Source: an uncultured Collinsella sp.
Lineage (GTDB): Bacteria; Actinomycetota; Coriobacteriia; Coriobacteriales; Coriobacteriaceae
Assembly (NCBI GenBank): GCA_958421275.1
Contig: CATZLI010000004.1
Span: forward strand, 1 to 64,000
Reading direction: 5' to 3'
Length of the DNA stretch: 64,000 bases
In this document: positions 49,575 through 57,608 of the stretch, piece by piece
Numbering within the stretch: the stretch's first letter is position 1
Layout: each line of letters opens with the position of its first letter
Made by a program: the position numbers and the translations under genes
The notes under the pieces: generated by a model
Databases searched by the model: none
What the model was told of the DNA's origin: nothing
Seen by the model: only the letters and a program-made list of their open reading frames with translations

Positions 49575-50513
49575 ATGGTGCAGGGCGCCAAACATATGAA
49601 GAGCAATAACGCCGCGGCCAACGGTGGCTCAAGCCCTCAGCCCAAACCTCAACCAAAGTCCAAACGCCGTCGCAAGCGACTGCCGCGCTGGGCCGATCGG
49701 CTCATCACCATCGTTATCATCCTTATTGGCGTGGGCCTTATGACCTGGCCGTGGATCTTGGACCGGCTCGAGGCCTCGGGCGTGTTCAACCAGATCAGCA
49801 CCGTGTCCAGCACCGTGGACGCGCTGTCTGCCGAGGAGCGCGAGCGCATCCTGCTCCAGGCGCGCTCCTTTAACGAGCAGCTGGCGGGCGAGGCTACCGA
49901 GCTCCCCGCCGACCAGATCGAGCCCTACGCCCAGCAGCTCATCTTTGACCGCGACCCCATGATGAGCTGGGTCGAAATCCCCTCCATCGACGTGAGCATG
50001 CCCATCTACCACGGCACGAGCGAGGAAGTCCTTATGGCGGGCGTCGGCCACCTGGAGGGCACGAGCCTGCCGGTGGGCGGCACCTCGACGCATTGCGTGC
50101 TCACCGCGCACTCGGGCATGCGCAACCTGAGCATGTTCGACGACATCCATTCGCTGGAGCCCGGCGACCTGGTGCTGCTGCACACCATGAACAAGACGCT
50201 CGCCTACAAGATGGTGGACTCCGAGGTGGTGCTGCCCGAGGAGATGGAGTCGCTGACCATCGAGCCCGGCGCCGACAAAGTGACGCTCGTCACCTGCACG
50301 CCCTACGGCGTGAACGACCATCGCCTGCTGGTGCATTGCGTGCGCACCAAGTACAACAAGAAGGACGTCGACAAGCAAAAGTCGCTGGCCGGTCGCCACT
50401 GGGGCAAGCGCGAGTTTGCCGTGCTTATCGTGGTCGTGGCCATTGTGCTGTTGCTGCTGGACATCGTGATCCACGCGGTCCGCAAGCGCCGCAAGGCCAA
50501 GGCCTCGGCATAG
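49575..50513 (+). CDS. Class C (pilin-polymerising) sortase
   Basis: 312-residue membrane transpeptidase that joins pilin subunits. An N-terminal basic stretch and one membrane helix (ADRLITIVIILIGVGLMTWP, about 41-61) precede the catalytic domain. Active-site residues: His179 (LTAHSGM), Cys241 (LVTCTPYG) and Arg250 (NDHRLLVHC). A second C-terminal membrane helix (about 280-303) is typical of class C. The lid region before the domain has FDRDPMMSWVEIP. ATG at 49575 is used; a second ATG at 49596 is possible. It lies 1.2 kb after the pilins, beyond the duplicated small-protein units, and is the only sortase in the window. Confidence 0.93.
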   Translation: MVQGAKHMKSNNAAANGGSSPQPKPQPKSKRRRKRLPRWADRLITIVIILIGVGLMTWPWILDRLEASGVFNQISTVSSTVDALSAEERERILLQARSFNEQLAGEATELPADQIEPYAQQLIFDRDPMMSWVEIPSIDVSMPIYHGTSEEVLMAGVGHLEGTSLPVGGTSTHCVLTAHSGMRNLSMFDDIHSLEPGDLVLLHTMNKTLAYKMVDSEVVLPEEMESLTIEPGADKVTLVTCTPYGVNDHRLLVHCVRTKYNKKDVDKQKSLAGRHWGKREFAVLIVVVAIVLLLLDIVIHAVRKRRKAKASA

Positions 50514-50527
50514 GACATCGTTCAGAC

Positions 50528-50560
50528 CCACCACAATGGGGACAGGCGCCTTTGTGGTGG
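50528..50560. repeat. Family B palindromic repeat
   Basis: CCACCACAATGGGGACAGGC pairs with GCCTTTGTGGTGG, with one mismatch. It lies 15 bp after the sortase stop codon. Confidence 0.7.
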
Positions 50561-50572
50561 TCGGGGGCTTCT

Positions 50573-50638
50573 AAACCATCACAACATTCGCTGAAAATCG
50601 CGATTTTGGCGAAAAGCGCCGAATGTTGTGATGGTTTT
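50573..50638. repeat. Family A palindromic repeat
   Basis: Arms AAACCATCACAACATTCG and CGAATGTTGTGATGGTTT are perfect over 18 bp. Inner sequence matches the 39928 subtype. Confidence 0.85.
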
Positions 50639-50745
50639 CGCTGCGGGCGGGACGGTTTTCGTTGCGGGCGTGATGCTCTTCGTTGCGGACAGGACGGTTT
50701 TCGCTATGGACGGTGCGGTTTCGTTGCAGAACCGCCAGCCCGCCG
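50638..50745. repeat. Degenerate ~24-bp tandem repeat upstream of gatC
   Basis: TTTTCGTTGCGGGCG and GGACGGTTTTCG-like units recur four times with changes. The rest of the 347-bp gap to gatC holds only the gatC ribosome site GAAGGGAG. No coding potential was seen. Confidence 0.55.
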
Positions 50746-50860
50746 CCTGCCAGCCCGCCGCCCTCGTTACGTTTTCGCTGCATTTGGGTAAAGCACCTGC
50801 TCCAAGCGGCGTTGCCTTGTATACTAGAGCGGTTTATCTGTTATGCGGAAGGGAGCGCCT

Positions 50861-51172
50861 ATGGCACTCAGCGAGAAAGACGTGCGCGGCATCGCCGAGT
50901 ACGCAAAGATCGCACTGACCGATGACGAGCTCACCCAGATGACGTCCTACCTGAACGACGCCGTCCAGATGCTCGAGCCCGTCTTGCAATATGACTTACC
51001 CGACGTGGAGCCCACGTTCCATCCCATCGGAAGCCTGTCCAACGTGATGGGCGATGACCTGCGCGAGCCCGAGCGTGACCTGCCGCTCGACGTTGCGCTG
51101 GAAAACGCCGGCAGCGCGCGCGACCGCTACTTCCGCGTGCCGTCCATTTTGGGAGAGGGGGAGAGCGAGTAA
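50861..51172 (+). CDS. gatC: Asp-tRNA(Asn)/Glu-tRNA(Gln) amidotransferase subunit C
   Basis: 103-residue subunit that stabilises GatA in the GatCAB complex, which converts mischarged Glu-tRNA(Gln) or Asp-tRNA(Asn) to the amide. Family features: N-terminal helix VRGIAEYAKIALTDDELTQM and the C-terminal LREPERDLPLDVALENAGS..RYFRVPSIL. ATG at 50861 follows GAAGGGAG. It overlaps gatA by 1 bp. Confidence 0.95.
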   Translation: MALSEKDVRGIAEYAKIALTDDELTQMTSYLNDAVQMLEPVLQYDLPDVEPTFHPIGSLSNVMGDDLREPERDLPLDVALENAGSARDRYFRVPSILGEGESE

Positions 51173-52686
51173 TGGCGCAGAGCTTCGATTCCCTTACCGC
51201 CGCCCAGATCGCCGCGGGCGTTGCCGCCGGCGACTTTACCGCTACCGAGGTGGCCCAGGCCTCCCTTGCCGCCATCGAGGCGCGCGAGGGCGGGGTCCAG
51301 GCATTCCTACAGGTGGCGCCCGAGCTTGCGCTCGAGGCCGCCGCGCGCGTGGATGCCGACCGTGCCGCAGGCAAGCCGCTGCCCCCGCTTGCGGGCGTGC
51401 CGCTGGCCATTAAGGACAACATGAACCTCGTGGGCACGCGCACCACCTGCGCTTCCCGCATGCTCGAGAACTACCAGAGCGTCTACACCGCCACCTGCGT
51501 CCAGCGCATGCTCGATGCCGGCTGCCTGCCCATGGGTAAGGCCAACATGGACGAGTTTGCCTTTGGCAGCTCCACCGAGAGCTCGGCGTTCCACCGCACC
51601 AACAACCCCTGGGATACCGAGCGCGTGCCCGGCGGCTCCTCGGGCGGCTCCGCTGCCGCCGTCGCCGCGGGCGAGGTCGCGCTCTCGGTGGGCTCGGATA
51701 CCGGCGGCTCCATTCGCCAGCCGGCGTCGCTGTGCGGCGTGGTGGGCTTTAAGCCCACGTATGGCGCCGTGAGCCGTTACGGCGTGGTTGCCTTTGGCTC
51801 GTCGCTCGACCAGGTGGGCCCCTTTGGCCGCACGGTCGAGGATGTCGCGCTGGCAATGAACGCGCTTACCGGCGCGGGCCACGATCCGTACGATTGCACC
51901 AGCCAGGATTGCGCCGTCGACTTTACCGAGCATCTCAACGACAGCATCGAGGGCAAGCGCGTGGGCATTATCCCTGCGTTTATGGAGGCTGAGGGCCTGA
52001 CGCCCGAGGTCAAGGCCGCTGTTCAGCGCGCCGCTCAGGAGCTGCAGAACCAGGGCGCCGAGCTGGTCGAGGTCGACCTGCCGCATCTGGATGCCGCCAT
52101 CGCCGCCTACTACGTCATCGGCCCGGCGGAGGCGTTCTCCAACCTGGCCCGTTTTGACGGCATTCGCTACGGCTATCAGGAGGAGGGCTGCGCCAACCTG
52201 TCCGACCAGAGCTCGCTCTCGCGCGCCCACGGCTTTGGCGCCGAGGCCAAGCGCCGTCAGATGCTCGGCGCCTACCTGCTGAGCTCGGGCGTGTACGACA
52301 AGTACTACTACGCAGCGCAAAAGGCCCGCACGCTCATCACGCAGGACTACGACGCTGCGTATGCCAAGGTGGACACCATCCTCATGCCCGCCTCGCCGCG
52401 CACGGCCTTTAAGTTTGGCGAGATTAGCGATCCCACGCAGATGTACCTGTCGGACCTGTACACCATCTCGCTCAACATTTGCGGCAACGGTGGTATCTCG
52501 GTGCCGCTGGGCCTGGGCGAGGACAGCAAGCTGCCCGTTTCTGCCCAGCTGGTGGGTCCGGCGTTTAAGGACCGTCAGCTGCTCACGTTTGCCCGCGCCC
52601 TTGAGCGCGGCTTTGCCGATACCGCCACGGGTGCGCCCGTGCTTTCCGTCGCGCCCGATTTTGCCGGGAAGGGAGGCGAGCTGTAA
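51172..52686 (+). CDS. gatA: Amidotransferase subunit A
   Basis: 504-residue amidase-signature subunit that frees ammonia from glutamine or asparagine for GatB. The Ser-cisSer-Lys triad is visible: lysine in PLAIKDNMN and serines in the segments GGSSGGSAAAVAAGE and GSDTGGSIRQPAS. Length is typical (about 485-500). It overlaps gatC and gatB by 1 bp each, so the three are translated as one unit. Confidence 0.97.
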   Translation: MAQSFDSLTAAQIAAGVAAGDFTATEVAQASLAAIEAREGGVQAFLQVAPELALEAAARVDADRAAGKPLPPLAGVPLAIKDNMNLVGTRTTCASRMLENYQSVYTATCVQRMLDAGCLPMGKANMDEFAFGSSTESSAFHRTNNPWDTERVPGGSSGGSAAAVAAGEVALSVGSDTGGSIRQPASLCGVVGFKPTYGAVSRYGVVAFGSSLDQVGPFGRTVEDVALAMNALTGAGHDPYDCTSQDCAVDFTEHLNDSIEGKRVGIIPAFMEAEGLTPEVKAAVQRAAQELQNQGAELVEVDLPHLDAAIAAYYVIGPAEAFSNLARFDGIRYGYQEEGCANLSDQSSLSRAHGFGAEAKRRQMLGAYLLSSGVYDKYYYAAQKARTLITQDYDAAYAKVDTILMPASPRTAFKFGEISDPTQMYLSDLYTISLNICGNGGISVPLGLGEDSKLPVSAQLVGPAFKDRQLLTFARALERGFADTATGAPVLSVAPDFAGKGGEL

Positions 52687-54362
52687 TGAAGGAGCTTTCC
52701 GAGGTCCTGCAGGATTGGGAGGCCGTGATCGGCCTGGAAATTCATACCGAGCTCACCGCACTCGATACCAAGATGTTCTGCAACTGCAAACTCAGCCACG
52801 ATGACGAGCCCAACGCCAACGTGTGCCCGGTGTGCCTGGGCCTGCCCGGCGCCCTGCCGGTGCCTAACAAGCGCGCCATCGAGAGCATCGTCAAGGCCGG
52901 TCTCGCCACCAACTGCGAGATTCAGCGCCACTCGATGTTCTACCGCAAGCACTACTTCTATCCCGACATGGCCAAGAACTTCCAGACCACGCAGGGTCCG
53001 GTCGCCTTTGCCATGTACGGTCACCTGGATCTGGACGTGACTGGTCGCGGTGCCGCCGAGCGCCCCGATTGCGCGTTTGGTGAGGCCGAGGCCCAGAGCC
53101 TGGCGAGCGCTTCGGCCAACGCCGAGGGTCTGTCCACGTCAATGACGTCGACCATGCGCGAAGGCAATCAGCGTGCCGGCCATCTGGCCAGCTATGACGC
53201 GTCCAACCTGCAGATGCCCGAGCGTCGCGAGGACGGTTCCTACACGGTGCCCATCCGCATCCTGCGCATCCACATGGAGGAGGACGCCGCCAAGATGGTC
53301 CACGTGGGCGGCGCCGAGGGCCGCATCACCGCCGCGGCCGAGTCGCTCGTCGACTACAACCGCTGCGGCACGCCTTTGATTGAGCTCGTGACTGAGCCCG
53401 ATCTGCGCACGCCCGAGGAAGCGCGCCTGTTTATGGAGAAGCTCCGTCGCATCTTTGTGACGCTGGGCATTTCGGACTGCTCCATGGAGAAGGGTTCCAT
53501 GCGCTGCGACGGCAACGTGTCGCTGCGCCGCCGCGGCGAGACCAAGCTGGGCACCAAGACCGAGCTCAAGAACCTCAACTCGTTTAAGAGCCTGCATGAC
53601 GGTCTAGCCTACGAGATTTGCCGTCAGGCCGAGGTGCTCGAGGAGGGCGGCATCATCTATCAGGAGACCCGCCACTGGGAGCCCAGCCGCAAACGCACCG
53701 TGGTCATGCGTGTGAAGGAGACGGCCGACGACTATCGTCTGTTCCCCGATCCCGACTTGGCGCCGTTCGATCTGGACGACGAGTTTATCGACCGTTGCCG
53801 TGGCGAGATCCCCGAGCTGCCCGATGCCAAGCGCGTCCGTTTTGAGGCCGACTTTGGCATTAAGGCCGCCGACGCCGAGCAGATTGCCGGCGACCCCGAG
53901 TTTGCCGAGTTTTTTGAGGCCGCTGCTGCCGGTATGGCCGGCAAGGAGGCCCAGACGGTCGCAAACCTGCTGGTGAACGAGATGATCGCCTACCTTAAGG
54001 GCGCGGGCGTGTCGCTCGCCGAGTCCGGCATTGCGCCGGCTCAGGTGGCAGCGCTGGCTAAGCTGCTGGCGACCGATGCCATTAGCTCCAACCAGGCGCA
54101 CGAGGTCTTTGAGGCCATGGCCCAGACCGGCGACGATCCCAACAAGATTGTCGACGAGCGTGGTATGCGTCAGGTGAGCGATGCCGGTGCGTTGCAGCCG
54201 ATCGTGGACGAGGTGCTGGCAAACTGTGCCGATCAGGCGCAGCAGTATCGTGACGGCAACCAGAAGGTCATCGGCTTTTTGGTGGGCCAGTGCATGAAGG
54301 CGAGCCGCGGCAAGGGCAACCCGAAGCTCTTCAACGAGTTGCTGAGAACGTCGCTCGCGTAA
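52686..54362 (+). CDS. gatB: Amidotransferase subunit B
   Basis: 558-residue kinase/transamidase subunit, somewhat longer than the usual 475-500 because of an insertion after about residue 110 (GHLDLDVTGRGAAERPDCAF region through NAEGLSTSMTSTMREG). Family motifs: IGLEIHTEL, FCNCKLSH..PNANVCPVCLGLPG, YRKHYFYPDMAKNFQTTQ, RIHMEEDAAKMVH, DYNRCGTPLIELVTEPD, and a C-terminal YqeY-like tail ending NPKLFNELLRTSLA. ATG overlaps the gatA stop. Confidence 0.96.
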   Translation: MKELSEVLQDWEAVIGLEIHTELTALDTKMFCNCKLSHDDEPNANVCPVCLGLPGALPVPNKRAIESIVKAGLATNCEIQRHSMFYRKHYFYPDMAKNFQTTQGPVAFAMYGHLDLDVTGRGAAERPDCAFGEAEAQSLASASANAEGLSTSMTSTMREGNQRAGHLASYDASNLQMPERREDGSYTVPIRILRIHMEEDAAKMVHVGGAEGRITAAAESLVDYNRCGTPLIELVTEPDLRTPEEARLFMEKLRRIFVTLGISDCSMEKGSMRCDGNVSLRRRGETKLGTKTELKNLNSFKSLHDGLAYEICRQAEVLEEGGIIYQETRHWEPSRKRTVVMRVKETADDYRLFPDPDLAPFDLDDEFIDRCRGEIPELPDAKRVRFEADFGIKAADAEQIAGDPEFAEFFEAAAAGMAGKEAQTVANLLVNEMIAYLKGAGVSLAESGIAPAQVAALAKLLATDAISSNQAHEVFEAMAQTGDDPNKIVDERGMRQVSDAGALQPIVDEVLANCADQAQQYRDGNQKVIGFLVGQCMKASRGKGNPKLFNELLRTSLA

Positions 54363-54367
54363 GCGGG

Positions 54368-54508
54368 AACCCGGGAGCCCCGGCAGGGCGGGTGCTTCCT
54401 CAAAATTTCGAACAGTCCTGCGCAAGACGAAGGCCACATTAAGTGGCCTTCTTTGCGTGCGGAACTCATTTTGAGGAAGCACCCGCCCTGCCGGGGCTCC
54501 CGGGTTCT
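54368..54508. repeat. 141-bp element with perfect 40-bp inverted repeats
   Basis: 54368-54407 and 54469-54508 are perfect complements (starting GAACCCGGGAGCCCCGGCAG). Inside is a further stem, GAAGGCCAC / GTGGCCTTC around ATTAA at about 54430-54452. It starts 6 bp after the gatB stop codon. The whole can fold into one long hairpin, possibly terminating gatCAB, or may be a mobile palindromic element. Confidence 0.85.
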
Positions 54509-54555
54509 GTGACGACTCGGCCGTTCGGGTCAGGTAGGCTGAATGGAATAGAGTG

Positions 54556-54587
54556 AATGAGGTCGCCGTTGGCGCCCTCATTTTTTG
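54556..54587 (+). terminator. Intrinsic terminator downstream of gatCAB
   Basis: TGAGGTCGCC and GGCGCCCTCA pair around GTT (one mismatch), followed by TTTTTT. Confidence 0.8.
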
Positions 54588-54633
54588 TGGATGTGGCGCC
54601 GGGGCGGTCCCCTGGTCGCATCGCGCCCCAAGA

Positions 54634-54684
54634 TTTCCAAAAAGTTAACCTTTGTTGAACTTAATAGTTAGATAAACTAAACTA
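54634..54684. promoter_or_regulatory. Metal-response promoter region ahead of the P-type ATPase locus
   Basis: TTTCCAAAAAGTTAACC (54634-54650) is identical to 775-791 ahead of feo. GTTAGATAAACTAA (54667-54680), complement TTAGTTTATCTAAC, resembles the feo site CTAGTTTACTAAAG and the DtxR-family pattern, and lies in a wider AATAGTT / AACTATT palindrome. Confidence 0.5.
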
Positions 54685-54770
54685 TTTTCCAAAAGTGTGC
54701 TCGAGCAAACTTGTTTACTCGGGTGCTGAGGCACCGTGCCGCGTCCAATGCGGCAAAAGGGAGAGGCAAC

Positions 54771-55016
54771 ATGAAGAAGTCGACGTTCAATACCCTGCTT
54801 GTCGGTGGCGGTTTTCTGCTTGGTACGGCCGGCATCAAGCTGCTCACCAGCGCTCCGGTAAAGAACGCCTGCGTGCAGGGCATCGCGTGCGGTATGCGTG
54901 TCAAGAACTGCTACCAGGACATGGTCGAGCAGGCCAAGGCCAATGTCGATGACATGGTTGCCGAGGCTGCCTACATCACCCAGAGCGAGGCCGCTGCTGA
55001 CGAGGCAGCCGAGTAA
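54771..55016 (+). CDS. Small DUF6110-like membrane-anchored protein
   Basis: 81-residue protein. A short hydrophobic stretch with glycines (LLVGGGFLLGTAGIKLLTS, about 9-27) is followed by three cysteines (KNACVQGIACGMRVKNCYQD) and an acidic helical tail. Proteins of this type (recalled as DUF6110) often precede heavy-metal P-type ATPase genes. ATG at 54771 follows GGGAGAGG. It lies 18 bp upstream of the ATPase and is surely co-transcribed. It may deliver metal or anchor the pump; this is inference. Confidence 0.65.
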   Translation: MKKSTFNTLLVGGGFLLGTAGIKLLTSAPVKNACVQGIACGMRVKNCYQDMVEQAKANVDDMVAEAAYITQSEAAADEAAE

Positions 55017-55034
55017 CGCTCCCAGGCACAAACT

Positions 55035-57110
55035 ATGAGATTCTCGATTATCAGCGAGATCCCTGGCAGGACCCGCCTTCAGTTGGCGGGTCCTGTGCCA
55101 GAGAGCGATCTCGATGCGCTTCTAAAGCTCAGCGGCGAAATCGATGGTGTGCGCAAGGTGCGCGTCTACGGCCGCATCGGCCAGATGGCGCTGGAGTACG
55201 ACGAGCCGCGCCGCGCGAGCGTGCTCGACGCCTTGGGCGCACTTGATGCTCAAGCTATCGCCGATGCCAAGTCGGGCTACGTGATGCAACTCGAGCCGCG
55301 CAAGCACAAACTCGTTATGGACCTGGCGACACTCGTCGGTGCCCATTACGCACGTCGCTGGTTCTTGCCGACGCCTCTGCGTGCGGTGTTTGTCGTGGCC
55401 GGTTACATGGCATTTTTGCGCGCTGCCCTTCATGAGCTGGCACAGCCGCGCCTGACCGTTCCTGTGCTCGACGCTTCGGCCATTGGCATTTCGTTCGTCA
55501 AACGTGATGTCGACACCGCGGGTCAGACGATGTTCCTGCTCAACGTGGGCGAGCTGCTCGAGGACTACACCCGCGCCATGAGCGAAAACGAGCTCATCAA
55601 CTCGCTGCTCGATGTGCCCGACAAGGCGCAAAAGGTCGTCGGCGACACCGAGGTAAGCGTTGCCGCGACTGAGCTTGAGCCCGGTGACTTGGTGGCCGTG
55701 CGCACTGGCATGTCCATCTGCATCGACGGTGTTGTCGAGCAGGGGAGCGCTATGGTCAACCAGGCGACCCTGACCGGCGAGCCGTTGGCTGTCGAGCGCA
55801 GCGTGGGCGACGATGTGTTCGCAGGCACCGTCGTGGAAGACGGCAGCATCTTGGTGCGTGTGCGCGCCAATACGGCGCAAACCAAACTGCGCTCAATTGT
55901 CTCGCTCGTGCAGACGGCCGACTCGCTCAAGTCCGAGGGCCAGTCGCATATGGAGGACCTTGCCAACAAGATCGTCCCGTGGAACTTCCTGCTCGCGGGC
56001 CTTGTCGCTCTCACCACGCGTAGCCTCATCAAGACCTCGGCGGCGCTGATGGTCGACTACTCGTGCGCACTCAAGCTCACGGGTTCCGTCGCCGTCATGA
56101 CTGCCATGAGCGATGCTGCCAAGATGGGCGTCATGGTCAAGGGCGCCAAGTACTTTGAGTCGTTTGCCAAGGCCGACACCATTGTGTTTGATAAGACTGG
56201 CACGCTCACCGAGGCCCAGCCGCGCCTAGCTTGCGTGCTCACCACCGATGGCTGGAGCGAGGACGAGATCCTGCGCCTTTCCGCTTGCTTGGAGGAGCAT
56301 TTCCCGCATCCGGTGGCGCGTGCCGTGGTCAACGCCGCCCGCGAGCGTGGGCTCGAGCACCGCGAGCGTCACGCTGCGGTCGAGTACATCGTGGCGCACG
56401 GCATCGCTTCGTCCATTGAAGGGCGTCGCGCCATCATCGGTTCGGCGCATTTTGTGTTTGAGGACGAGGGCGCGCAGCTCGAATCCGACATCAAGGAGCG
56501 CATCGAGTCCCAGATGCAGGGCTTGTCGCCGCTGTACCTGGCGGTCGACGGCACGGTCGTGGGCGTGCTCGGCATCGAGGATCCGCTTAAGCCCGGGGTC
56601 CGTGAAGCCATCGCCGACCTGCATGCGCTGGGCGTCAAACATGTCGTTATGCTCACGGGCGATTCTGAACGCACGGCCGAGCGCATTGCGTGCGAGGCGG
56701 GTGTCGACGAGTTTAAGGCCGAGCTGCTGCCCGAGGACAAGTACGCGTATGTGGAGCGCATTAAGGGCGAGGGGCGCCACGTTGCCATGGTGGGCGACGG
56801 CGTCAACGATTCGCCGGCGCTCGGTTTGGCCGACGTGGGTCTGGCCATGGGCGGTGGAAGCGACATCGCCAAGGAGGTCGCCGATATCATCCTGACCGAT
56901 ACTGATCTGGCCGCGATCGTGCGCCTGCGCCGTATGAGCCAGGGTCTCATCGACCGTCTGACGAGCTCCTACTCTAAGGTGATGCTCACCAACTCGGCTC
57001 TGCTGGCGCTGGGCATTACCGGCGCGATTACCCCGCAGGCGTCGTCGCTGCTGCACAACGGCTCGACGATCGCCTATAGCCTGAGCAACGCAAAGGCTTA
57101 CCTGCGTTAG
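55035..57110 (+). CDS. Heavy-metal P-type ATPase without a CPx motif
   Basis: 691-residue metal exporter. The N-terminus (1-75) resembles a degenerate HMA metal-binding fold lacking the CxxC pair. Actuator TLTGEPLAVE, phosphorylation motif DKTGTLT, the heavy-metal His-Pro motif in EEHFPHPVARAV, MLTGDSERTAERIACEAGVD and VGDGVNDSPALGLADVGLAMG are present. The transmembrane ion site reads DYSCALKLTG instead of CPC/CPH/SPC, with no proline, so the metal may differ from copper or zinc; iron or manganese would fit the promoter motifs shared with feo. ATG at 55035. Stop is followed by a terminator. Confidence 0.9.
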   Translation: MRFSIISEIPGRTRLQLAGPVPESDLDALLKLSGEIDGVRKVRVYGRIGQMALEYDEPRRASVLDALGALDAQAIADAKSGYVMQLEPRKHKLVMDLATLVGAHYARRWFLPTPLRAVFVVAGYMAFLRAALHELAQPRLTVPVLDASAIGISFVKRDVDTAGQTMFLLNVGELLEDYTRAMSENELINSLLDVPDKAQKVVGDTEVSVAATELEPGDLVAVRTGMSICIDGVVEQGSAMVNQATLTGEPLAVERSVGDDVFAGTVVEDGSILVRVRANTAQTKLRSIVSLVQTADSLKSEGQSHMEDLANKIVPWNFLLAGLVALTTRSLIKTSAALMVDYSCALKLTGSVAVMTAMSDAAKMGVMVKGAKYFESFAKADTIVFDKTGTLTEAQPRLACVLTTDGWSEDEILRLSACLEEHFPHPVARAVVNAARERGLEHRERHAAVEYIVAHGIASSIEGRRAIIGSAHFVFEDEGAQLESDIKERIESQMQGLSPLYLAVDGTVVGVLGIEDPLKPGVREAIADLHALGVKHVVMLTGDSERTAERIACEAGVDEFKAELLPEDKYAYVERIKGEGRHVAMVGDGVNDSPALGLADVGLAMGGGSDIAKEVADIILTDTDLAAIVRLRRMSQGLIDRLTSSYSKVMLTNSALLALGITGAITPQASSLLHNGSTIAYSLSNAKAYLR

Positions 57111-57134
57111 CTGACGTGTTCGCCCACGTTATCT

Positions 57135-57185
57135 GGCCTGCGCCCAGACGGCATCAGTGTCGTCCGGGCGCAGGCCTTCTTTTGT
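57135..57185 (+). terminator. Terminator after the P-type ATPase
   Basis: GGCCTGCGCCCAGACG and CGTCCGGGCGCAGGCC (one mismatch) around a 10-nt loop, followed by TTCTTTTG. Confidence 0.88.
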
Positions 57186-57233
57186 TTGACGAGATGTTAG
57201 CTTAGATATATGCTCGTGCTAGCACTGCTAGCA
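57186..57233 (+). promoter_or_regulatory. Promoter and GCTAGC operators of the RelB-PIN module
   Basis: TTGACG (57186-57191) and TATGCT (57209-57214) with 17-bp spacing. Two palindromes, GTGCTAGCAC (57216-57225) and TGCTAGCA (57226-57233), follow directly and are probably antitoxin binding sites for autoregulation. Confidence 0.6.
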
Positions 57234-57254
57234 AACGCTGAAGGTGAGGTTGAG

Positions 57255-57608
57255 ATGGCTACCGTTAGCAGCATGGCGCAGGTGAACGTTCGCGTGGATC
57301 GCCAGGTCAAGAACCGTGCCGAGGAGGCGCTGCAGCTTTCGGGCAGGTCACTGCCCGAGCTCATCAAAAAAGTCGTGGCCAAGGTCGCACAGGGTGGCGG
57401 GCAGTGCGAGGAAGTGCTTGCGGCCGTCGACGACCGGCAGCAGACCGTCGCGCCCGATACTCCGTTCGCCGCATCGTGGGCAGCGGCAGACCGGCTTTAT
57501 GCAGATTTGGGCATCGCCACGTCGCCCGTATCCGACAATCGCGATTGGGACACAATCTATTCCGAAGCCATGGACGAGCGCTATCGCCAAAAGGGGATGA
57601 TCCAGTGA
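57255..57608 (+). CDS. RelB/DinJ-type antitoxin
   Basis: 117-residue antitoxin. The N-terminal ribbon-helix-helix (AQVNVRVDRQVKNRAEEALQ, then LSGRSLPELIKKVVAKVA) is the RelB/DinJ DNA-binding fold. The C-terminal half (PFAASWAAADRLYADLG to RDWDTIYSEAMDERY) is likely the toxin-binding part. ATG at 57255 follows AAGGTGAGG. Its stop overlaps the PIN gene start (GTGA). It probably represses its own promoter through the GCTAGC palindromes. Confidence 0.85.
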   Translation: MATVSSMAQVNVRVDRQVKNRAEEALQLSGRSLPELIKKVVAKVAQGGGQCEEVLAAVDDRQQTVAPDTPFAASWAAADRLYADLGIATSPVSDNRDWDTIYSEAMDERYRQKGMIQ

